From contig BMSW01000005.1 of assembly GCA_014649355.1 (NCBI GenBank), positions 248,001 through 312,000 on the forward strand: a stretch of DNA of 64,000 nt, given 5' to 3'. Shown here piece after piece: positions 32,336 to 41,291 of this stretch (position 1 is the stretch's first letter; every line of letters begins with the position of its first letter). The notes under the pieces are model-generated. The model did not search any database. It was not told the origin of the DNA and was given only the letters and a program-made list of their open reading frames with translations. The DNA comes from Streptomyces althioticus. Its GTDB lineage: Bacteria; Actinomycetota; Actinomycetes; Streptomycetales; Streptomycetaceae. The translations under genes and the position numbers were made by a program.

Positions 32336-33814
32336 ATGCCGGACCCCACTGTTCCGCCCACCCCTCCCGTCCCCCTGGACGCGCTGCTCGCCCGCGCGGA
32401 CCTGGGTCTGCGCCGGATCGCGGGCCCCGCGGACCCGGCGGTCGTGGTGCACTGGGCGCACACCTCGGAGATGGCCGACCCCTACCCGTACCTGCTGGGC
32501 GGCGAACTGCTGCTGTCGGCGGGCGTGCACGTCCCGGACGGGGCGGGCGCGGGCTACTTCGACGCGTACGTCTCGCGGATCGTCGCGGCGGGCGGGGCGG
32601 CCCTCGGCTTCGGCGTCGCACCCGTGCACGACACGGTGCCCGGGGCGCTGGTGGAGGCGTGCGAGATGCACGGCCTGCCGCTCGTCGAGGTCCCGCCCCG
32701 GACGACGTTCTCGGCGGTCGCGCGGGCGCTGTGGCAGCTGATGGCGCAGGCCCGCACGGCCGAGCTGCGGCGGGTCACCGAGGCGCAGCAGAGCCTCGCC
32801 ACCGCCGCCGCCCGCCCCGACCCGGTGCCCTCCGTCCTCCAGCAGCTTGCCCGCCGCCTGGGCGGCCGCGCGGTGCTGTACGGCCCCGAGGGCACGCGGC
32901 TCGCGGGCGCGGGGCCGGAGCCGGGCGAGGAGGTGCGGACGGCGCTGGCGAAACTCGCGGAGGTCGTCCGGCCGTCGGGTCAGGAGCCCTCGGACGTCCG
33001 CCCCTCCTCCGCGTCCGACACGGTGGCCGGGACGCGGCTGGTCGCGCACGCGCTGGGCAACGGCGAGGGGTTCGTGCTCGGGACGGCCGCCCCGCAGCGG
33101 GACGCGGGCGACCACACCATCGCGTCCGTCGCGGCCGTGCTGCTCTCCCTGCTCACCGGCGAACGGCACAGCGGCTCGGGCGCCGGCCGCTCCTTCGCCC
33201 TGGTACGGCTGCTGCTGGGCGCGGCGCCCGCGGAGGTGGCTCCGCTGCTCGGCGGGGACCGGTGGCGGGTGGTGCACGGCAGGCCGGACGGACGGACGGC
33301 GCCGGACCCGGTGGCCGCGTCCGCGCTGGGCGCCGCCCTCGGCTCGTCCCTGGTGGACGTGGCGGGCGAGGTGGTGCGGGTGCTGGTGCCCGACGGGCGT
33401 GCGGTGGATCGGGTGCCGGGCTGGACGCTCGGCGTCAGCGCGGCGGCGGCCCCCCGGGACTGGCCGGTCGCCGACAGCCAGGCCGCCCACGCCCTGGCCC
33501 GCGCCCGCGCCACCCGCACCCCGCTGCTGCGCCACGGCGACCGCCCGACGGCGCTGACGGACCTGGTCCCCCCGGGCGAGGCGGACGCCCACGCCCGCAC
33601 CCTCCTCGCGCCCATAGCGCAGGCCCCGGCCCTGGTCGACACCCTGCGCACCTGGCTCTCCCTCCACGGCAGCTGGGACCGCACGGCGGTCGCCCTCGAC
33701 GTCCACCGCAACACGGTCAGGCAGCGGATCACCCGCTGCGCGACCCTGCTCGACGCGGACCTCGACGACCCGGACGTCCGGATGGAACTGTGGTTCGCCC
33801 TGCGGCGGACCTAG
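32336..33814 (+). CDS. PucR/CdaR-family transcriptional regulator
   Basis: A 492-residue regulator with an N-terminal PucR domain (residues about 10-130, VVHWAHTSEMADPYPYLLGG) and a C-terminal HTH_30 (HGSWDRTAVALDVHRNTVRQRITRCATLLDADL). ATG 32336 is 11 bases after GGAGG; ATG 32318 (MEETSTM) is possible. Such regulators activate catabolic genes for purines, polyamines or amino acids when substrate is present. It is divergent from the symporter operon across a 185-bp gap and is its likely activator. Confidence 0.9.
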   Translation: MPDPTVPPTPPVPLDALLARADLGLRRIAGPADPAVVVHWAHTSEMADPYPYLLGGELLLSAGVHVPDGAGAGYFDAYVSRIVAAGGAALGFGVAPVHDTVPGALVEACEMHGLPLVEVPPRTTFSAVARALWQLMAQARTAELRRVTEAQQSLATAAARPDPVPSVLQQLARRLGGRAVLYGPEGTRLAGAGPEPGEEVRTALAKLAEVVRPSGQEPSDVRPSSASDTVAGTRLVAHALGNGEGFVLGTAAPQRDAGDHTIASVAAVLLSLLTGERHSGSGAGRSFALVRLLLGAAPAEVAPLLGGDRWRVVHGRPDGRTAPDPVAASALGAALGSSLVDVAGEVVRVLVPDGRAVDRVPGWTLGVSAAAAPRDWPVADSQAAHALARARATRTPLLRHGDRPTALTDLVPPGEADAHARTLLAPIAQAPALVDTLRTWLSLHGSWDRTAVALDVHRNTVRQRITRCATLLDADLDDPDVRMELWFALRRT

Positions 33815-34093
33815 CGAGGCGCGCGGGCGCGGCGGCCATCGGTCACGCGCCTCGGACGCGACGGTCGCCGACCACCGCTGCCGGGCACGCGGGCCGCCGG
33901 TCCCCCGGACGCGGCGGCAGCAACCGCCGGGAGGGTCACGCGAGGTGGACCGGCCACGCCGTCACCGGTTCACGCACGGGCGCAGCAGCTTCCCCCGCGA
34001 CCGGGCGCCGCGTCCGCCCCATAAGGGCGCAGCCCGAACGCACCTCGGCGGCGCCCGTCACCGAGCGCCGCCCCGGCGCCGCGAGGCGCGTGC
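33815..34093. other. Gap without a recognisable gene
   Basis: 279 bp between convergent PucR and TetR genes. Open frames exist because of the GC content, but they lack ribosome sites and recognisable protein patterns. No strong terminator hairpin or repeat core is seen. Confidence 0.6.
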
Positions 34094-34774
34094 TCATCCG
34101 CGGCGGGACGCCCCGCCCCCGCTCGCCGGTGTCGCCGGAAAGCCGCGCAGCGTCAGCGTCGTCGGCGGAGGGAGGGGATCGTCGGACGGGGTGGCTCGGA
34201 AGGACTGGAGCAGGTAGGCCACCAGGCGGCGGGGCGCCTTGGCGTCGTCCGGGAGGGCTGCCACCAGGCCGCAGTGGGCCACCAGGGCGACCACGAGGTC
34301 GGACGGGTGGAAGTCGGGGCGGAGCGCGCCCGACGCCTGGGCCCTGCGCACCAGGGAGGTGAGATCCCGTTCGGCCTGCTCACGGGTGCCCGCGTGCTCC
34401 GCCGTGGTCTCCGGGAAGGCGTCGAGGAACGCGGCCGGGAACCCGCGCTCCTCCCGCTGCAGGGCGCAGACCGTCTCGACGAGGTGCGTCAGACCCTCCC
34501 ACGGGTCCTCGGCGGCCAAGGCGTCGTGGAGAGCCCGGCCGCAGGTCCTCATCTGCCGTGCGAACGCGCCCCGCACCAGCGCGTCACGGGTCGGGAAGTG
34601 CCGGTACAGCGTCGCCACGCCGACCCCGGCCCGCCGGGCCACGGTCGCCATCGGCGCGTCGATCCCGTGCTCGGCGAAGACCGCGCGGGCCGCGGCGAGG
34701 AGGCGCTCCCGGTTGCGCCGGGCGTCCGCCCGCACGGTGTCCCGGGCCGCGTTCCGAGAGGATTCCGTCGTCAC
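34094..34774 (-). CDS. TetR-family repressor
   Basis: A 226-residue TetR regulator with helix-turn-helix RERLLAAARAVFAEHGIDAP, then MATVARRAGVGVATLYRHFP, at residues about 23-65 and an all-helical ligand domain. It is divergent from a quinone-reductase-like gene, with a 26-bp near-perfect palindrome between the two, so it most likely represses that gene and itself. The C-terminal 25 residues are Pro/Gly-rich (PLPPPTTLTLRGFPATPASG) and probably disordered. Confidence 0.92.
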   Translation of the reverse strand: MTTESSRNAARDTVRADARRNRERLLAAARAVFAEHGIDAPMATVARRAGVGVATLYRHFPTRDALVRGAFARQMRTCGRALHDALAAEDPWEGLTHLVETVCALQREERGFPAAFLDAFPETTAEHAGTREQAERDLTSLVRRAQASGALRPDFHPSDLVVALVAHCGLVAALPDDAKAPRRLVAYLLQSFRATPSDDPLPPPTTLTLRGFPATPASGGGASRRG

Positions 34775-34791
34775 TGTCTCTCGCTTCCGCA

Positions 34792-34817
34792 GTAAACGGA
34801 CGATCTCGTCCGCTTAC
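34792..34817. promoter_or_regulatory. 26-bp TetR-type operator
   Basis: Left arm GTAAACGGACGA (34792-34803), two-base centre TC, right arm TCGTCCGCTTAC (34806-34817). Eleven of twelve positions are complementary. It lies between the divergent TetR and oxidoreductase genes, 18 bp from the TetR start codon. Confidence 0.8.
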
Positions 34818-34871
34818 CAGCCTACGGTCGGTCCCGAACCCCCCGAACCCCCTGACACGAAGGAGACGGCG

Positions 34872-35843
34872 ATGGACGACCGCACGATGAAGGCAGTGCT
34901 CTACGACCGCTACGGCGGCCCCGGCGTGCTGTACGTGGGCCGCGTGCCCCGGCCCGAGCCCGGCCCGGGAGAGATCCTGGTGAAGGTGCACGCGTTCAGC
35001 GTGAACGGAGGCGAGCTGGCGGCCCGTTCCGGCCGTCTCCGCCTGCTGCTCGGCCGCCGCTTCCCCAAGCGCGTGGGCCTGGACTTCACCGGCGAGGTCG
35101 CCGCGCTCGGAACCGGGGTCGCCCGGTTCACGCCCGGCGACCGCGTGTGGGGGGTCCTGGGCCGGAGTTCCGGGTTCGGCAGCGCCGCCGAGTACGTGAC
35201 CGTGCCCGCGGACCGCGCCGGCCTGCTCCCCGACGGCCTCGATCCGGTGGAGGCGGCCGCGCTCCCGGTGGCCACGACGGCCGTCACCGCGCTGCGCGAC
35301 AAGGCCGGGCTGCGCCCAGGCGAACGGCTCCTCGTGCGCGGCGCGGCGGGCGGCGTCGGCAACGTCGCCGTCCAGCTCGGACGGGCCTACGGCGCCGAGG
35401 TCACAGCCCTCGCCCGCGCGGCCAACCTCGACCTGGTCCGGGGGCTCGGCGCGCACGAGGCCGTCGACCACCGGAGCGTGCGGCCGGCGGACCTGGGCCG
35501 CTTCGACGTCGTCCTGGACACGGCGGGGACGGAGCTGCGCGCCCACCGGGCCCTGCTGAACCCCGGCGGGCGCATGGTGACCATCGCCTTCGACCCGGGC
35601 CGGCCCGTCACGTCGCTCGGCTACATCGCGGTCAGCGCGCTGCACGGCCGCGGCCGGGTGCGCTTCTTCAGCGGCGACCCCCGGCAGGCCGACTTCGACG
35701 TCCTGGCCCGGCATGTCGCCGAGGGCGCGCTGCGTCCGGTGGTGGACAGGGTCTTCCCGCTGGAGGAGACGGCGGCGGCGCACCGGGCGCTGGAGGCGGG
35801 CGGGGTCAGAGGCAAGTACGTGGTGCGGGTCGCGGCTGAGTAG
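34872..35843 (+). CDS. NADPH:quinone reductase-like oxidoreductase (MDR superfamily)
   Basis: A 323-residue medium-chain dehydrogenase/reductase of the zinc-free quinone-reductase type. ATG 34872 follows AAGGAGA; ATG 34887 is an alternative. The GroES-like part has VGRVPRPEPGPGEILVKV and FPKRVGLDFTGEVAALGTGV, and the Rossmann part has LLVRGAAGGVGNVAVQLGRA, the NADPH motif. Zinc ligands are not apparent. It probably reduces a quinone or enone, possibly the inducer of the adjacent TetR repressor. The pairing and operator suggest a detoxification unit. Confidence 0.9.
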   Translation: MDDRTMKAVLYDRYGGPGVLYVGRVPRPEPGPGEILVKVHAFSVNGGELAARSGRLRLLLGRRFPKRVGLDFTGEVAALGTGVARFTPGDRVWGVLGRSSGFGSAAEYVTVPADRAGLLPDGLDPVEAAALPVATTAVTALRDKAGLRPGERLLVRGAAGGVGNVAVQLGRAYGAEVTALARAANLDLVRGLGAHEAVDHRSVRPADLGRFDVVLDTAGTELRAHRALLNPGGRMVTIAFDPGRPVTSLGYIAVSALHGRGRVRFFSGDPRQADFDVLARHVAEGALRPVVDRVFPLEETAAAHRALEAGGVRGKYVVRVAAE

Positions 35844-35930
35844 CCGTACGCAGTCGTCTGAGTACGTGACGCACGTCCCAGCGCGCGATACGCCAGGGAC
35901 GCCCCCTGTTCCCTGCCTCACAATGGACGC

Positions 35931-36719
35931 ATGCCGATACCCGGGACCCCCAGCCGCGCCGAACTCGTCGAACACCTGGTCGCCACCCGCATCGCGGGCG
36001 AGGTCGCCACGCCTCGCGAGAACAACCTCTCCCACTACCGGAAGCTGGCGAACGGCGACCGGCACTACTGGCTCGGCCTGGAGCTCGGCGAGCGCTGGAC
36101 CGACGAGCAGGACGTGCTCGCGGTGATGGCCGAGCGGGTCGGCGTGAACGACGACCCGGAGCACCGGTACGGGCAGGACACCATCGACCCCGAGCTGACG
36201 GTCGACGGCCTGGAGCGGATGGCCGGGCGGCTGCGCAAGGCGGCGGAGGGACGGCAGCGGGTGCTGCTGGCGACCGGGCACCCGGGCGGCCTGCTGGACG
36301 TGCACCGCGCCACGGCGGCCGCGCTGCGGGCGGCGGGCTGCGAGATCGTGGTGATCCCGGACGGGCTGACCACCGAAGAGGGCTACGTGATGCAGTTCGC
36401 GGACATCGCGGTGCTGGAGCACGGGGCGACGCTGTGGCACACCCACTCGGGCGCGCCGATGAAGACCATCCTCACGGCGCTGGAGCGGGAGGGGAGACCG
36501 CTGCCCGACCTGGTGGTCGCCGACCACGGCTGGGCGGGCGCCGCCGGCCAGTACGGCGTGGACTCCGTCGGGTACGCCGACTGCAACGACCCGGCGCTGT
36601 TCCTCGCGGAGGCCGAGGGCACCGTCCAGGTGACGGTGCCCCTGGACGACCACGTGACGAGCCCCCGCCACTACGACCCGATGACGGCCTACCTGCTGGC
36701 ACAGGCCGGCCTGAGCTGA
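35931..36719 (+). CDS. Conserved protein, putative phosphatase-like enzyme
   Basis: A 262-residue cytoplasmic protein conserved in actinomycetes. I recall relatives labelled phosphatase but know of no proof of activity. Conserved-looking patches are LLATGHPGGLLDVHRATAAA, VIPDGLTTEEGYVMQFADIA, ATLWHTHSGAPMKTIL and VVADHGWAGAAGQYGVDS, where several His/Asp residues could bind a metal or phosphate. No ribosome-binding site precedes ATG 35931; CACAAT ends 6 bases upstream, so the mRNA may be leaderless. Converges on tesB. Confidence 0.78.
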   Translation: MPIPGTPSRAELVEHLVATRIAGEVATPRENNLSHYRKLANGDRHYWLGLELGERWTDEQDVLAVMAERVGVNDDPEHRYGQDTIDPELTVDGLERMAGRLRKAAEGRQRVLLATGHPGGLLDVHRATAAALRAAGCEIVVIPDGLTTEEGYVMQFADIAVLEHGATLWHTHSGAPMKTILTALEREGRPLPDLVVADHGWAGAAGQYGVDSVGYADCNDPALFLAEAEGTVQVTVPLDDHVTSPRHYDPMTAYLLAQAGLS

Positions 36720-36735
36720 GACGGACGCGCCTTCG

Positions 36736-36767
36736 GGCCGCGGCAACCCCGTGGAGGCGCCGCGGCC
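36736..36767. terminator. Hairpin between convergent genes
   Basis: Perfect 9-bp arms GGCCGCGGC / GCCGCGGCC with a 14-base loop between the convergent genes ending at 36719 and 36781. It could serve either strand. Confidence 0.55.
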
Positions 36768-36780
36768 TCACCCCGCGCGG

Positions 36781-37656
36781 TCAGTCCTCGCGCGGGACGC
36801 GGACCACGCCCTCCTGGATGACGGACACCGCGAGGCGGCCGTCCTGGGTGTAGATGCGGCCCTGGCCGAGACCCCGGCCGCCGTGGGCCGACGGGGACTG
36901 CTGGTCGTACAGCAGCCACTCGTCCGCGCGGAACGGGCGGTGGAACCACATCGCGTGGTCCAGGGACGCCCCGACCACGTCGCCGACGGCCCAGCCGCCG
37001 CGCCCGTGGGCGAGCAGGATCGAGTCGAGCAGCGTCATGTCGGAGACGTACGTGGCGAGCACGACGTGCAGCAGCGGGTCGTCGCCCTCGACCTTGCCGT
37101 TGGTGCGGAACCAGACCTGCGAGTGCGGGTCGCGCGGCTCGCCGAAACGGCCGTACGGCGGGTCGTCGACGTAGCGCATGTCGACGGCGGCGCGGGCGCC
37201 GAGGTAGCGGTGCACCACGTCCGCCGACAGGTGCGGATAGCTCCGCAGCCGCTCCTCGGAGGTGGGCAGCGTCTCCGGGTCCGGCGAGGCCGGCATCGGC
37301 TCCTGGTGGTCCAGCCCCTCCTCGTGCGTCTGGAAGGACGCGGAGAGGTGGAAGATCGGCTTGCCGTGCTGGACGGCCACCACGCGCCGGGTGGTGAAGG
37401 ACCGGCCGTCGCGGATCCGGTCGACGGTGTAGACGATCGGCGCGCCCGGGTCGCCGATGCGCAGGAAGTACGCGTGCAGCGAGTGCGGGGGCCGGTCGGC
37501 CGGGACGGTGCGCCCGGCGGCGACCAGGGCCTGCGCCGCCACCTGCCCGCCGAAGACGCGGGGGACGGCGGAGGCGCGGGACCGGCCGCGGAAGATGTTC
37601 TCCTCGATCTGCTCGAGGTCGAGCAGATCGAGGAGTTCCTGTAGAGCCTGACTCAT
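36781..37656 (-). CDS. tesB: Acyl-CoA thioesterase II
   Basis: A 291-residue double-hotdog thioesterase that hydrolyses acyl-CoA to free acid and CoA. The N-terminal hotdog begins MSQALQELLDLLDLEQIEEN and IFRGRSRASAVPRVFGGQVA. The second hotdog has HAMWFHRPFRADEWLLYDQQ and SAHGGRGLGQGRIYTQDGRL, including the Asp/Gln region used by TesB. ATG 37656 has no ribosome site. TATACA lies 10 bases upstream on this strand, which fits a leaderless mRNA even though the acyl-CoA dehydrogenase ends only 35 bp away. Confidence 0.93.
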   Translation of the reverse strand: MSQALQELLDLLDLEQIEENIFRGRSRASAVPRVFGGQVAAQALVAAGRTVPADRPPHSLHAYFLRIGDPGAPIVYTVDRIRDGRSFTTRRVVAVQHGKPIFHLSASFQTHEEGLDHQEPMPASPDPETLPTSEERLRSYPHLSADVVHRYLGARAAVDMRYVDDPPYGRFGEPRDPHSQVWFRTNGKVEGDDPLLHVVLATYVSDMTLLDSILLAHGRGGWAVGDVVGASLDHAMWFHRPFRADEWLLYDQQSPSAHGGRGLGQGRIYTQDGRLAVSVIQEGVVRVPRED

Positions 37657-37691
37657 GGAATCAGTTGTATACGGCAGGGATTTCCGGGACC

Positions 37692-38849
37692 TTACAGGCC
37701 CATGTCCTTGGCGATGATCGACTTCATGATCTCGCTGGTGCCGCCGTAGATGCGGTTGACCCGGTTGTCCGCGTACAGGCGGGCGATCGGGTACTCGTTC
37801 ATGTAGCCGTAGCCGCCGTGCAGCTGGAGGCAGCGGTCGATGACGCGGTGGGCGACCTCGGTGCAGAACAGCTTGGCGCTGGCGGCCTCGGCGGGCGTGA
37901 GCTCGCCGGCGTCCAGGGCCTCGGTGGCGCGGTCGGCGACGGCCTCGGCGGCGTCCACCTCGGCCTGGCAGGCGGCCAGCTCGAACTTGGTGTTCTGGAA
38001 GTGCGCGACCGGCTTGCCGAAGACGGTGCGCTCCTGCACGTACTGCTTGGCGAACCGGACGGCGGCCTTGGCCTGGGCGTAGGCGCCGTAGGCGATGCCC
38101 CAGCGCTCCGAGGCCAGGTTGTGGCCGAGGTAGTAGAAGCCCTTGTTCTCCTCGCCGAGCAGGTCCTCGGCGGCGACCTTCACGTCGACGAACGCCAGCT
38201 CGGCGGTGTCGGAGGTGCGCAGGCCCAGCTTGTCGAGCTTGCGGCCGACCGAGTAGCCCTCGGACTTGGTGTCCACGACGAAGAGGGAGATGCCGTGGCG
38301 GCGGTCCTCGGCGGTGGGGGCCGCGGTGCGGGCGCAGACGATCACCTTGTCGGCGTGCACACCGCCGGTGATGAAGGTCTTGGCGCCGTTGAGGACGTAG
38401 TGCGTGCCGTCCTCGCTCAGCTTGGCGGTGGTCTTCATGCCCGCGAGGTCGGAGCCGGTGCCCGGCTCCGTCATCGCGATGGCCCACATCTCCTCGCCGG
38501 TGACGAACTTCGGGAGGTACCGCTTCTTCTGCTCGTCGGTGCCGAGCATCTTGATGTACGGCAGGGCGAGCAGCACGTGCACGCCGGAGCCGCCGAACTG
38601 GACGCCCGCGCGGGCGGTCTCCTCGTAGAGGACGGCCTCGAACTTGTGGGTGTCCATGCCGGCGCCGCCGAACTCCTCCGGCACGCTGATGCCGAAGATG
38701 CCCAGCTCACCGAGCTTGTAGTAGAAGTCGCGGGGCGCCTGGCCCGCCGCGAACCACTCGTCGTAGACGGGGACGACCTCGGCCTCGATGAAGGCGCGGA
38801 TGGTCTCCCGGAACGCCTCGTGATCCTCGTTGAAAACCGTACGGCGCAC
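37692..38849 (-). CDS. Acyl-CoA dehydrogenase
   Basis: A 385-residue FAD enzyme that makes trans-2-enoyl-CoA, passing electrons to ETF. Visible are FGISVPEEFGGAGMD, the FAD/substrate motif WAIAMTEPGTGSDLAGMKTT, VLNGAKTFITGGVHAD and the C-terminal LQLHGGYGYMNEYPIARLYA with IYGGTSEIMKSIIA. Gly occupies the position of the short-chain catalytic Glu (IYEGT), so the base is probably the Glu of NLASERWGIAYG, as in the long-chain/isovaleryl type. It sits between tesB and a TetR regulator, suggesting fatty or branched acyl-CoA oxidation. Confidence 0.93.
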   Translation of the reverse strand: MRRTVFNEDHEAFRETIRAFIEAEVVPVYDEWFAAGQAPRDFYYKLGELGIFGISVPEEFGGAGMDTHKFEAVLYEETARAGVQFGGSGVHVLLALPYIKMLGTDEQKKRYLPKFVTGEEMWAIAMTEPGTGSDLAGMKTTAKLSEDGTHYVLNGAKTFITGGVHADKVIVCARTAAPTAEDRRHGISLFVVDTKSEGYSVGRKLDKLGLRTSDTAELAFVDVKVAAEDLLGEENKGFYYLGHNLASERWGIAYGAYAQAKAAVRFAKQYVQERTVFGKPVAHFQNTKFELAACQAEVDAAEAVADRATEALDAGELTPAEAASAKLFCTEVAHRVIDRCLQLHGGYGYMNEYPIARLYADNRVNRIYGGTSEIMKSIIAKDMGL

Positions 38850-38976
38850 TTTTTCGCCACCTCCGCGACCTGGGCATGTCTAAGCGCTTGCTCAGAACAA
38901 GGTACCGGCGAGTATCCACAGGCGTCCAGACCGGGCGACCCGTAACGCTCGTCACTCCGCGAGGGGGGCGCGCCCC

Positions 38977-39573
38977 TCAGGACCGCGCCGCCGCCGCGAA
39001 CGCCCCCCGCGCCATCCGGTGCAGCAGCTCCGCCGTGCCCGCGCGGTCCGGGAGGGAGCCCGGGCGGGTGAGGTGGGGGGTGGAGTTGAGGAGGCCGAAG
39101 ACCGAGTGGACCGCCGAGCGGGCCGCGGGCTCGGGGAGGTCCGGGTAGTGGCGGCGCACCACGCCCACCCACAGCTCGACGTACTGCCGCTGGAGCTGGC
39201 GCACCAGCTTGCGGTCGGCGTCCCGGAGGCGGTCCAGCTCACGGTCGTGCAGGGTGATGAGCGGGCGGTCGTCGAGCGCGAAGTCGATGTGCCCCTCGAT
39301 CAGCGAGTCGAGGACCGCCCCGGGAGCCACGCCCTCGGCTTCCTCGAGCCGCCGCTTCGCACCCCTCAGCAGCGACTCGCTGATGCCGACCAGCAGCTCC
39401 GCCAGCATCGCGTCCTTGCCCGCGAAGTGCCGGTAGAGCCCGGGCCCGCTGATGCCGACGGCGGCGCCTATCTCGTCCACGCCGACCCCGTGGAAGCCCC
39501 GCTCGGCGAAGAGCCGCGCGGCCTCCTTGAGGATCTGCTCGCGGCGGGTGGGGGCGTCGGTTCTGGTGGCCAT
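38977..39573 (-). CDS. TetR-family regulator of the acyl-CoA/leucine operon
   Basis: A 198-residue TetR repressor with helix-turn-helix RREQILKEAARLFAERGFHG, then VGVDEIGAAVGISGPGLYRHF, at residues about 9-55. It is divergent from the carboxylase-HMG-CoA lyase-dehydrogenase operon, and two GTTAAC-type palindromes lie in the 87-bp shared promoter, so it probably represses that operon and itself until an acyl-CoA or similar ligand accumulates. Confidence 0.92.
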   Translation of the reverse strand: MATRTDAPTRREQILKEAARLFAERGFHGVGVDEIGAAVGISGPGLYRHFAGKDAMLAELLVGISESLLRGAKRRLEEAEGVAPGAVLDSLIEGHIDFALDDRPLITLHDRELDRLRDADRKLVRQLQRQYVELWVGVVRRHYPDLPEPAARSAVHSVFGLLNSTPHLTRPGSLPDRAGTAELLHRMARGAFAAAARS

Positions 39574-39595
39574 GAGGACGATTCTAGACAGGGAG

Positions 39596-39640
39596 GTTAG
39601 CGGTCGTTAACCTGAAGGAAATGCGTTAACGCTCATTAAC
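39596..39640. promoter_or_regulatory. Two TetR-type palindromes in the divergent promoter
   Basis: Site 1 GTTAGCGGTCGTTAAC (39596-39611) and site 2 GTTAACGCTCATTAAC (39625-39640), both close to GTTAACG-N2-CGTTAAC. Their centres are 29 bp apart, nearly three helical turns, so two dimers could bind the same DNA face. Site 2 ends 20 bp before the carboxylase start. Confidence 0.8.
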
Positions 39641-39660
39641 AAGGTGAGGGGACCCGCAGG

Positions 39661-41277
39661 ATGCACGAGGCACCGGAGCTTCACAGCGCGGCCGACCCCG
39701 CGTCGGAGGCCTTTCGGGCCAACGAGGAGGCGCACCGCGCCCTCGTCGAGGAGCTGCGCGGCAAGCTGGCCGCTGCGGCGCTCGGCGGCGGCGAGCGGGC
39801 CCGCGCCCGTCACACCGCGCGCGGGAAGCTGCTCCCGCGCGACCGGGTGGACACCCTCCTGGACCCCGGCTCACCCTTCCTGGAGCTCGCCCCGCTGGCG
39901 GCGGACGGGCTGTACGAGGGGCAGGCGCCGGCGGCCGGGGTGATCGCCGGGATCGGCCGGGTCGCGGGCCGCGAGTGCGTGGTCGTCGCCAACGACGCCA
40001 CCGTCAAGGGCGGCACGTACTACCCGATGACAGTGAAGAAGCACCTGCGCGCGCAGGAGGTGGCCCTGGACAACCGGCTGCCCTGCGTCTACCTGGTGGA
40101 CTCCGGCGGCGCCTTCCTGCCCATGCAGGACGAGGTCTTCCCCGACCGGGACCACTTCGGCCGCATCTTCTACAACCAGGCCCGGATGTCCGGCGCCGGC
40201 ATCCCGCAGATCGCTGCGGTGCTCGGCTCCTGCACGGCCGGCGGCGCGTACGTGCCCGCGATGAGCGACGAGGCGGTGATCGTGCGCAACCAGGGCACGA
40301 TCTTCCTCGGCGGCCCGCCGCTGGTGAAGGCGGCCACCGGCGAGGTGGTCACGGCGGAGGAGCTGGGCGGCGGCGAGGTGCACTCGCGGGTGTCCGGGGT
40401 GACCGACCACCTCGCCGAGGACGACGCGCACGCGCTCAGGATCGTGCGCCAGATCGTCTCCACCCTGCCCGCGCGCGGCGAGCTGCCCTGGCGGGTGCAG
40501 CCGGTCGCCGAGCCCAAGGTGGACCCCGCGGGCCTGTACGGCGCGGTGCCGGTGGACTCCCGCACCCCCTACGACGTCCGCGAGATCATCGCCCGGATCA
40601 CCGACGGCTCCCGGTTCACCGAGTTCAAGGCGGAGTACGGGCAGACCCTGGTCACCGGCTTCGCGCACATCCACGGCCACCCGGTGGGGATCGTCGCCAA
40701 CAACGGCATCCTGTTCTCCGAGTCCGCCCAGAAGGGCGCCCACTTCATCGAGCTGTGCGACCAGCGCGGCATCCCGCTGCTGTTCCTGCAGAACATCTCG
40801 GGCTTCATGGTCGGCAAGGACTACGAGGCGGGCGGCATCGCCAAGCACGGCGCCAAGATGGTCACCGCCGTCGCCTGCACGCGCGTGCCGAAGCTGACCG
40901 TCGTGGTCGGCGGCTCCTACGGCGCGGGCAACTACTCGATGTGCGGCCGGGCCTACTCCCCCCGCTTCCTGTGGATGTGGCCGAACGCCAAGATCTCGGT
41001 GATGGGCGGCGAGCAGGCCGCCTCGGTGCTCGCGACCGTCAAGCGGGACCAGCTGGAGGCGCGCGGCGAGGAGTGGCCCGCGGACGAGGAAGAGGCGTTC
41101 AAGGCCCCGGTCCGCGCCCAGTACGAGCGCCAGGGGAACGCCTACTACGCGACGGCCCGCCTCTGGGACGACGGCGTGATCGACCCGATGGACACCCGGC
41201 AGGTGCTGGGGCTGGCCCTGACCGCGTGCGCCAACGCGCCCCTGGGTGACCCCCAGTTCGGCGTCTTCCGGATGTGA
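39661..41277 (+). CDS. Acyl-CoA carboxylase carboxyltransferase (beta) subunit, methylcrotonyl-type
   Basis: A 538-residue carboxyltransferase that moves CO2 from carboxybiotin to an acyl-CoA, by context 3-methylcrotonyl-CoA from leucine. Start ATG 39661 with a G-rich ribosome site. Typical regions are [20 protein letters not shown] at the N-terminus, [39 protein letters not shown], and in the C-terminal half the oxyanion-type [20 protein letters not shown] and [20 protein letters not shown]. It is followed by the biotin-carrying alpha subunit and HMG-CoA lyase, the classical leucine catabolic order. Confidence 0.92.
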   Translation: MHEAPELHSAADPASEAFRANEEAHRALVEELRGKLAAAALGGGERARARHTARGKLLPRDRVDTLLDPGSPFLELAPLAADGLYEGQAPAAGVIAGIGRVAGRECVVVANDATVKGGTYYPMTVKKHLRAQEVALDNRLPCVYLVDSGGAFLPMQDEVFPDRDHFGRIFYNQARMSGAGIPQIAAVLGSCTAGGAYVPAMSDEAVIVRNQGTIFLGGPPLVKAATGEVVTAEELGGGEVHSRVSGVTDHLAEDDAHALRIVRQIVSTLPARGELPWRVQPVAEPKVDPAGLYGAVPVDSRTPYDVREIIARITDGSRFTEFKAEYGQTLVTGFAHIHGHPVGIVANNGILFSESAQKGAHFIELCDQRGIPLLFLQNISGFMVGKDYEAGGIAKHGAKMVTAVACTRVPKLTVVVGGSYGAGNYSMCGRAYSPRFLWMWPNAKISVMGGEQAASVLATVKRDQLEARGEEWPADEEEAFKAPVRAQYERQGNAYYATARLWDDGVIDPMDTRQVLGLALTACANAPLGDPQFGVFRM

Positions 41278-41291
41278 GGGGACCCCTGACG

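Noticed and set aside
36781..38487. 568-codon frame suggesting an acyl-CoA dehydrogenase-thioesterase fusion
   Set aside because: Only the part from 37656 is coding (TesB). The rest is a shifted reading of the dehydrogenase, which has its own good frame.
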